Shown here: positions 57,891 through 64,000 of the stretch, piece after piece | Position numbering within the stretch: position 1 is the first letter of the stretch | How the letters are laid out: every line of letters begins with the position of its first letter | NCBI GenBank assembly: GCA_027924585.1 | Contig: BSBM01000636.1 | Span: 3,674,001-3,738,000 of the forward strand | Direction of reading: 5' to 3' | Origin: Larix kaempferi | Taxonomy: Eukaryota > Streptophyta > Pinopsida > Pinales > Pinaceae | DNA length: 64,000 nucleotides | Translations under genes and position numbers: made by a program | Notes under the pieces: model-generated | Databases searched by the model: none | Told to the model about the DNA's origin: nothing | What the model saw: only the letters and a program-made list of their open reading frames with translations

Positions 57891-57901
57891 GTTTGGGGGA
57901 G
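57891..57901 (+). other. polypurine tract of element F
   Basis: GGTTTGGGGGAG directly precedes the 3' LTR. Confidence 0.85.
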
Positions 57902-60778
57902 TGTTCATGTCCATTTTTGTTATCATTTTTTATCATCAAACGTGCTCTGTTGTAATTATTTTCTCTATTTTTGATATGATAAGTCATACTTCTTGCCATT
58001 CAGACCACCATTTGAACTCAGGTATGAATACATTTGAATATTTCATAAATCTTAAGTGATTATCATTATTTTGTGGATTATTAACGTTAATTTAACATTT
58101 CTCGACCTGCTTGGCACATAGACCTTGTTCTGCAGGATATGGTTTTCAAGCGGACTCTCATTCAGACACGCGTTCACATCCAAGATGCCCAGCCACATTC
58201 GAACCATCGTTTAGCCCTCTGTTCACACTTGCGGATTCGTTGGTTGGAATATTTTAGGGCACTAAAGGCAAAAACCATGACATGGGTTCTGTTGGCAACG
58301 TGGCCCTCATGGTTCATGAGCCCTCGTTCTAGAAGATCCAAATTCCTGTTCTCCCATCCCGACAATGCATCAGTTGCCCACGTCAAAGATAATCAACGCA
58401 CCAGGTGCTCAAGTGAAGAGAACCAACACGCGCGGATTGTGGGAGACGTCCTATGTGTTGTACTGAGCCATTTCTGTAGTTATTAAGACCTCCTATTTTT
58501 AGAGAGGTCGACCACTGAAAGGGTCGACCTTCTTTCCCATTGTAAAACTATATAAAGACGTCTCAGGTTGAGAAACAGAGTTAGAGAGAATAGGTGCAGA
58601 GCTAGAGAAAACGTTGTGTAACTTTTTTCAGTTAATAAAAAGTCTTTGATTTTAGTTGTTGATGATTAAATTCATGTTCTGTTGGTGATTGATCTGAGTT
58701 AGACGATCCCTGATTGCTGAGAAGGGCCCCTCAACAACCAGAGGTTTTTCATTGTGTATATTTTGTTATTTCTTTTCTGCAGATAAGTAGTTTTCATTTT
58801 CAGTACATGTATTTAATTCAGTTTTCCTGTAGATGTTGTTTCTTTGTTTCCTGTAATATATTTCTTGTTGTTAATACAATTTACATTTGCATAATTTAAA
58901 GTGACCGGTCATGCATAGTTCTTTTAGCTTGCCTTTAGCTTTCCATTGCAGTTAGATAGATTTTAATTAGTTTAGTATTTCAAGTTTAGTTCGTAAATAG
59001 ATTTAGTTCTGTTGATGTTATTGTAGTTGTAGATTAGCTTCATTTACCTTTCAACTTTGTTTTATTATGCAATAGAAAACGATTTCCTTCCTTAGATATA
59101 GATTAGTGTAGTTGCTTCATGTTATTTCAACTTTAAATAGCTTATTTACTGCTTTGCTTGCACCATAGACTAATATGCATGAACCAGCTGGCATTAGAAT
59201 CATTCAGTTTGCTTATTTTCATAGTTTACATCATTTTCTATCATCCTGGCTGTCATTCAGACTGTCATCCGGACTTTAATATTTTATGTCTTGTTTTTAT
59301 GCTTGTTTAAAGTCCAATTTCTCAGGTTTTCGAATTGTGTTATTTCTTATAGTTAACCAACAGTTGTATATGTAATTAGGACCTTGTTTTGAACTACATA
59401 GAGTTTCAATTAAGCTTCATATCGATTCTTAGTTCTTATTCATTTCCTTAACTTTTAGTTTACTTTTCAGATTATGTTTCTATAATTGATCTCTTATGTC
59501 TGATTTCTTAACTTGTTACTGTTCTAGAGCTCGTCAATTTCATTCTTAGTTTAGTTTACTTCATTTTTATTAAGGTGGATTTTGGATTAAAACTTGGTGA
59601 TTTCATTTTTAAAAGTACATTAGTTTTTCATGGTTTGATCATAAATTTCAGTTCAAGCATAGGATCTGCTCTTCTCATTTACATAGTTAATAAAGATGTT
59701 CATGGATAGTATTTGATTCATAAATATCATATCTTTATTAAGTTTTCTACTTGCTTCTAGATCAAACTTATTTCCAAGTCATTTGCATGTGCTTAGATTT
59801 CCTTGAATTTGTGTTGGTAATTATATGTCATGCTTCACCTTTGTAGGATAGCATAGATATTTGCATGCCTTTGATTTCAAAGTAGTCATTATAAATATAT
59901 GTTCTTGGTTTCTTGTCAATAGATTAATTATTAATATCATCTCATTTCAAATCAATTTTAAATAGCATAACTAGGAGGTTGTCAAATGTTATTTGTTTAT
60001 GGATAAATAATAGATTACAATGTTAAGATTAATTGCAATTGGTCACTTTTTAGCTTGCATCTCTTTGTAAAAGTTAAACTAGATTTACTTCCGTTCTGTT
60101 TCATTGTCACATTTGAAAGTCATTTTGATACATTTTCTCCAGTTCCTATTACATTTGACACATTTCCTCAGAATCCTCAAGGAGAATGGAATTAGGTAGC
60201 TTAGCTTAGTTTTGAGTATTTTTTCAATGCATGAGTACAATTGTTGAATTTCTTAGGTTTATTAAGTAGTTTGTCATCTTGCTTAAGATAATATAGTTTC
60301 TTGTTTACATAGTTAGTTGTAAGTTGAATCATTTCATAGATAGGTTTCTGAATTCGTTCATAGTTATTTCATAGTAGCTAGTCTTTCTAATTCCTAGATT
60401 AGAGTTTAAGTAATTAATCAGTAGTTTCCATTTTCATAACAGTAGTTTGCTTTTGATCAAGTTTTGTTTCCTAGAGTAATATTGTTTTTATCTTTTCAAT
60501 TATTGTTCATAGAGTAGAGTAGTATAGATTGATACTATTCTGATCTATTGATTTGGTTAGGTCTAATCAGTTTAGTAGTTGTATTTCTGAAGTTTGACTT
60601 GGTTTTTCATTTTGAAAGATCTTTCGATCTTTTCATTATTAAACATTTCTAAGGTCGACCGAGCTAGTGTCTTAGGTACCCTTCTACCTCAACATATACT
60701 TTTCCACAACTCTAAGATTACCAACCCTGGTCAATAATTAAATATTTGGTGATTCATTAGACAATAATACACCCAACA
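57902..60778 (+). repeat. element F 3' LTR (2877 bp)
   Basis: It begins TGTTCATGTCCATTTTTG and ends ACACCCAACA. It holds 1.24 kb (58834-60071) not found in the 5' LTR. It is followed by the target duplication TGAAG. Confidence 0.94.
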
Positions 60779-60783
60779 TGAAG

Positions 60784-62153
60784 TTTGGGAAACATTTTGA
60801 TTGGAAGAATGACAAAATTAGAGTTCTCAGGTGTGGCAGAGGATCACACCGTTGCATAGGGCTTGCTGAGAGATTTTCAATTTTACCAAGTTTTCCAAAA
60901 ATAGACTTAGGATGAGAAGGATATCGGCCTGAGAATTTAGCAGTAACATGAGTATATGGACAACTTCCGACTTTATGACTCCCACATTGCGGATTGCAGA
61001 TTGCAGAAGTCAAAGGTGTGGTTTCTCGAAGTTGTGCGTTGGGGTGCTGACTTTCCGACTCTCGGATTGCGGATTGCAGAAGTTGAAGGTGTGATTTCTC
61101 GAAGCTGTGCATTGGGGTGCTGACTTTTTGACTCCTACATTGTGTATTGCGGATTGTGGAAGTTGGAGGTGTGATTTTTTGAAGTTGTGCGTTGGGGTGC
61201 CGAATTTCCAACTACCATATTGCGGATTGCGGATTGCAGAAGTGAGAGGTGTGACTTATCGAAGTTGTGCGTTGGGGTGTCGACTTTCCGACTCCCGCAT
61301 TGTGGATTGCGGAAGTCAGAGGTGTGATTTCTCGAAGTTGTGAGTTGGGGTGTCGACTTTCCGACTCCCACATTGCGGATTGCAGATTGCGGAAGTTTGA
61401 GGTGTGATTTCTCAAAGTTGTGCGTTGGGGTGCCGAATTTCCGGCTCCCGACCTGCGGATTACAGCTTGTGGCTTGCGGATTGTGGAAGGCGGGATGTCG
61501 GGTTCAAAAAAAAGTGAAAAGTGAAAAGTAGTAAAACCCATAAGTTTATAGAAGTTGACTGGTAAATCGGAATAGGGATATGGAAGTTGCTGAGTGTTCC
61601 TTGTTATATGGAAAAACTTTGCTTGATAGAAAAATTTTCACGATTCTTCCTATATTTGCTTCTACATGTGGCTAAAGTTGGCCTTTCAGAATAAATTGCA
61701 TCTGTGTAAAAGTGCATAATTTTGGTAAAAATTGTTATTTTTGAAGTAATGTAATTTCCACAGCTGAAGTCAAAATGAAGCATGTAGATAGGCATTTGAA
61801 ATATTATCCAACAGGAAACAATGGTGCATAATCAGAATTTGAATGAGGGATTCATATTTCCTAGATATTCAGAGAATAAAAGTGCCGGTGGCGCTGTTTT
61901 GATAAAAAAAAATTGTGGTCAATATGGGTAAATTCTAGAATTGCATGGATGGGGCAAAAGAGAAGAAAGCATCATAGCTCTGTGAATTATTCCATGAGTT
62001 TAAATCTATCATATATATATATATATATATATGCATTCCTAATATGTCTAATAAATGTCTCTATAATGCACAATGTTTGCAACTGATAAGATTTGAAAAG
62101 TGGTAGCAGAGGGAAACAGTCAGGGGAAAGAGTTTCTAAGGAAAAATGGTAAC
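60784..62153 (+). other. element E leader, continued
   Basis: It is non-coding sequence between the F insertion and gag. It contains a tandem array (60968-61500), an (AT)n run near 62009-62032 and no supported gene. TGGTAGCAGAG near 62100 looks like a primer site but has no LTR end before it. Confidence 0.6.
60968..61500 (+). repeat. tandem repeats of 70-85 bp in element E leader
   Basis: Six units share CGAAGTTGTGCGTTGGGGTG followed by CGACTTTCCGACTCCC and ATTGCGGATTGCAGA. Unit cores start near 61028, 61098, 61178, 61260, 61335 and 61413. Confidence 0.88.
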
Positions 62154-63337
62154 CATGAATGATGCTTAGGATCCTTATGAGCATGATGATGATGTTCTAG
62201 GAGAGAACATGCAAGAATAAAATGATGAGACTGAATCCAATGGGAGAAGGGACCAAATAACTCATCAGAATTTGGTTGAAACCATGATAAGCTTTAATGA
62301 AATATTGATGAAGGCTCAGGAGGAACAAAACCATCTCAATGCTGCTATTTTGCAGAGCCTCACTGATATGTAGAAGAGGATAAACCTTGGTTCCAACCCA
62401 AGAAATGTAGGTAAAGAAGGAATAGATGGAGAGAGTTGCTCTAGAGGTCGTTCTAGGAAGAGGACTCCAAGCCCAAAAAAGAGTTATGTGAGCAAAAATC
62501 ATAGAACACCCTCCTCAAGATATTCTTCCAGCAGGTCATGTGACTCTAGAGGTTATTGAAGAAGTCCAATGCATACTTCTAAGAGATTTGAAGGAAGAAA
62601 TAAATTCAAATAAATTTTACAGGGAGAATTCAGGAAGGCAAGGCCTCCCACATTTGACGGAGAAGGTAAGACTGGCCAAGAGGAAGAAGCATGGCTTCTT
62701 GGGGGGAAGAAATATTTCAGGATTCATGATTACTCAGGAAATGAAAAGGCCAGAATTTCCATTTACAATCTAAATGGCAGAGCTTCAATTTGGTGGTATC
62801 ACCTCATGCAAGTAAAAGGGATCAATGAAAGGAGGATCAACTGGGAGCAATTTAAGAAGTATTTCAAGGAAACATACCTTTCTGCTAGGTATTATGACAG
62901 CAAGAGGAAAGAATTAAATGAACTCAAGTTGGGACAGAAATCTATGGAAGAATATGTCCACAATTTTTTGGAGTTGTTGAGGTATGTAGATTACATTAAG
63001 GATGAAAGGATAAAAATCCAATGCTTCCTTGGAAGTCTACCTCAAAATTTCAGAGATAGGATTGAGTTTGTTAATCCACCAAGTCTTGATGAAGCCATTA
63101 GGATGGAAATGCATTGCTATGAGCAGAGTAAAGGAAAATCAGAGGTTCACCCAGCATGGAAAGGAAAGCCAAATGGGAGGTTTGATCAAAGGAAAAGTGG
63201 ATTTAAGCCACCATTCAAAAATCAGCCAAGGAATTTTCCATAGGGCCAACAAGCACGAAGTGGGAACAAACAAACAGTGGCAGGAAAAAAAACATCAAAA
63301 GGGCCACTTCAGTGTTGGGGATGTGGAGGAAACCACA
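62154..63337 (+). pseudogene. element E gag, truncated in its zinc knuckle
   Basis: One frame runs from ATG 62154 (MNDA, then stop) with stops at 62166, 62217, 62370, 62556, 62610 and 63241. The capsid core reads RPPTFDGEGKTGQEEEAWL, FRIHDYSGNEKARISIYNLN, ASIWWYHLMQ, WEQFKKYFKETYL and SMEEYVHNFLELLRY. The knuckle begins CWGCGGNHM and is cut by the copia LTR at 63338. A Ser/Arg-rich segment precedes the core. It would encode the particle protein, and no ancestor-like frame is intact. Confidence 0.88.
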
Positions 63338-63942
63338 TGTTGATGTATATGTAACTTCGGAATGTATTTCATCTATGTATTTCATATATATTTATTGTAC
63401 CTTTATTAGAGATGTGTTATTCCTCTATAAGGAAGTGTCGTCATGTGGATAGACAAGTGTCGCAAGTGTGTGTACTTGCCGATGGGTTATTAGACCACCA
63501 TGTGTGGGGTCGGCCCTAAAATATATATTATATTGTGGATGCACCTAGCTAGAAAAGTCAACCCCATAAGGTCACTGGGCAAACAGGTTAGTATAAATAG
63601 AGATCAGGAGATCTCTATTTAGATCATTAAGAAAGTCATCTCTCTCTCACTCGAAAAGTGGCGCACTAGTGAGGAGGAGGATCATCTGCATCTAGGAGAC
63701 TATCTCAAGTGTATTTTGGTTGTACTTTGGTTGAGCCATTGCTCTCTCTATCTCTGAGGAAGTTGTGGGGTTTTTCACCTTAGGGTTTTCCCCACGGAAA
63801 CTTTGTGTCTCTTGTCTCTCATGCTTTTGATTCTTGTGATGCTTGTCATGCTTATCGTGATTGTCATGCATTGATATACTGTATATGTTATTCTCTCAGT
63901 GAATATCCTAGAGTATTGTGAATTAATGCTCAAAATTTAACA
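63338..63942 (+). repeat. copia G 5' LTR (605 bp)
   Basis: It begins TGTTGATGTATATG and ends AAATTTAACA. It carries one copy of GGGTTATTAGACCACC, against three in the sister LTR. Confidence 0.95.
63592..63600 (+). promoter_or_regulatory. TATA box of copia G LTR
   Basis: TATAAATAG, also found in the sister LTR (6177-6185, minus). Confidence 0.75.
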
Positions 63943-63954
63943 TGGTATCAGAGC
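63943..63954 (+). other. primer binding site of copia G
   Basis: TGGTATCAGAGC directly follows the LTR and matches the 3' end complement of initiator tRNA-Met. Confidence 0.95.
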
Positions 63955-64000
63955 TAACCTTAGAAGAAGACATTTTGCAGTGACGGAAACTTGAGTTTCT

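Larger units (their letters stand above)
44481..60778 (+). mobile_element. element F: Athila-like Ty3/gypsy retrotransposon
   Basis: The LTRs are 44481-46118 and 57902-60778. The target duplication TGAAG is at 44476-44480 and 60779-60783. The interior has a tRNA-Asp-like primer site, gag with two zinc knuckles, protease, RT, RNase H, integrase, a long spacer with a nested solo LTR, an extra 3' ORF and a polypurine tract. An extra ORF after pol is a hallmark of Athila. Confidence 0.95.
42730..63337 (+). mobile_element. element E: Ty3/gypsy retrotransposon, split by F and truncated by copia G
   Basis: The 5' LTR (42730-44380), primer site and 96 bp of leader come first. Element F interrupts at 44480/44481. 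The leader resumes at 60784 and gag runs from 62154 until copia G at 63338. The target duplication of F (TGAAG) joins the two parts cleanly. That the gag at 62154 belongs to this LTR is inferred from collinearity. Confidence 0.78.
63338..64000 (+). mobile_element. copia element G, 5' LTR and start of interior
   Basis: It is a plus-strand member of the copia family seen at 1-6511. LTR, primer site and 46 bp of leader lie in the window; the remainder is outside. The preceding pentamer CCACA (63333-63337) is the predicted target duplication. Confidence 0.92.

Noticed and set aside
62009-62032. (AT)n run as a regulatory site
   Set aside because: It is a simple microsatellite; no promoter context is visible.
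62100-62115. TGGTAGCAGAGGG as a separate primer binding site
   Set aside because: No LTR terminus precedes it, and collinearity with the E-family LTR at 42730 explains the gag that follows.
1-64000. Host protein-coding genes, tRNA genes, CRISPR arrays, DNA transposons and IS elements
   Set aside because: I found no multi-exon host gene with recognisable domains, no tRNA-like cloverleaf beyond primer sites, no spacer-repeat arrays and no transposase motif. The tandem arrays have no unique spacers.

Overview
The window is nuclear DNA of a large, repeat-rich plant genome. I see no intact host gene, tRNA, rRNA or CRISPR array. Nearly all of it is decayed LTR retrotransposons inserted into one another. 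The mix (Ty1/copia, an Athila-like element, a Tat/Ogre-like element with an extra RNase H, TGGTATCAGAGC primer sites, and large gag-bearing elements without pol) is typical of plants. A gymnosperm would fit, but the species cannot be fixed from the sequence. Lab names C, D, H, A, B, E, F and G are mine.

Left block. Positions 1-6511 are a minus-strand Ty1/copia element: minisatellites, an RT-RNase H relic with the catalytic RT core deleted, a long non-coding stretch, a leader, a primer site and the 5' LTR. It is inserted into the 5' LTR of element C (6512-24769, plus strand). C is Tat/Ogre-like, with order LTR, primer site, gag, protease, extra RNase H, RT, RNase H, integrase, LTR. Its LTRs are more than 5 kb. 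Each LTR carries a TATA box, a GT-AG intron of about 760 bp and a frame of about 1,070 codons that is not a normal retrotransposon gene.

Middle block. C sits inside a minus-strand element D (gag start, primer site, 2345-bp LTR with an 11-bp perfect terminal inverted repeat). D interrupts the reverse transcriptase of an old Ty3/gypsy copy (H, 27692-28474). H is cut again by element A (5' LTR 28475-30446, 3' LTR from 42533). A encodes gag-like and unrecognised proteins but no polymerase. Element B (30684-39562, minus strand, target duplication TACCA on both sides) is inserted in the first exon-like ORF of A. B encodes only zinc knuckles and a protease-like domain, and carries a long array of hairpin-forming units with covarying stems.

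Right block. Element E (LTR 42730-44380) interrupts the 3' LTR of A. It is split by an Athila-like element F (44481-60778, target duplication TGAAG on both sides). F itself holds a solo LTR of the E family (52717-54153, target duplication TGATT). The E gag resumes at 62154 and is cut inside its zinc knuckle by a plus-strand copia LTR (63338-63942) of the same family as the one at 5865-6511.

The coding regions are inactive. Many in-frame stops can be read as C-to-T changes of CAA, CAG or CGA codons, as expected from methylated, silenced DNA. The insertion order is H, then D and A; C in D; copia in C; B and E in A; F and copia G in E; solo LTR in F.
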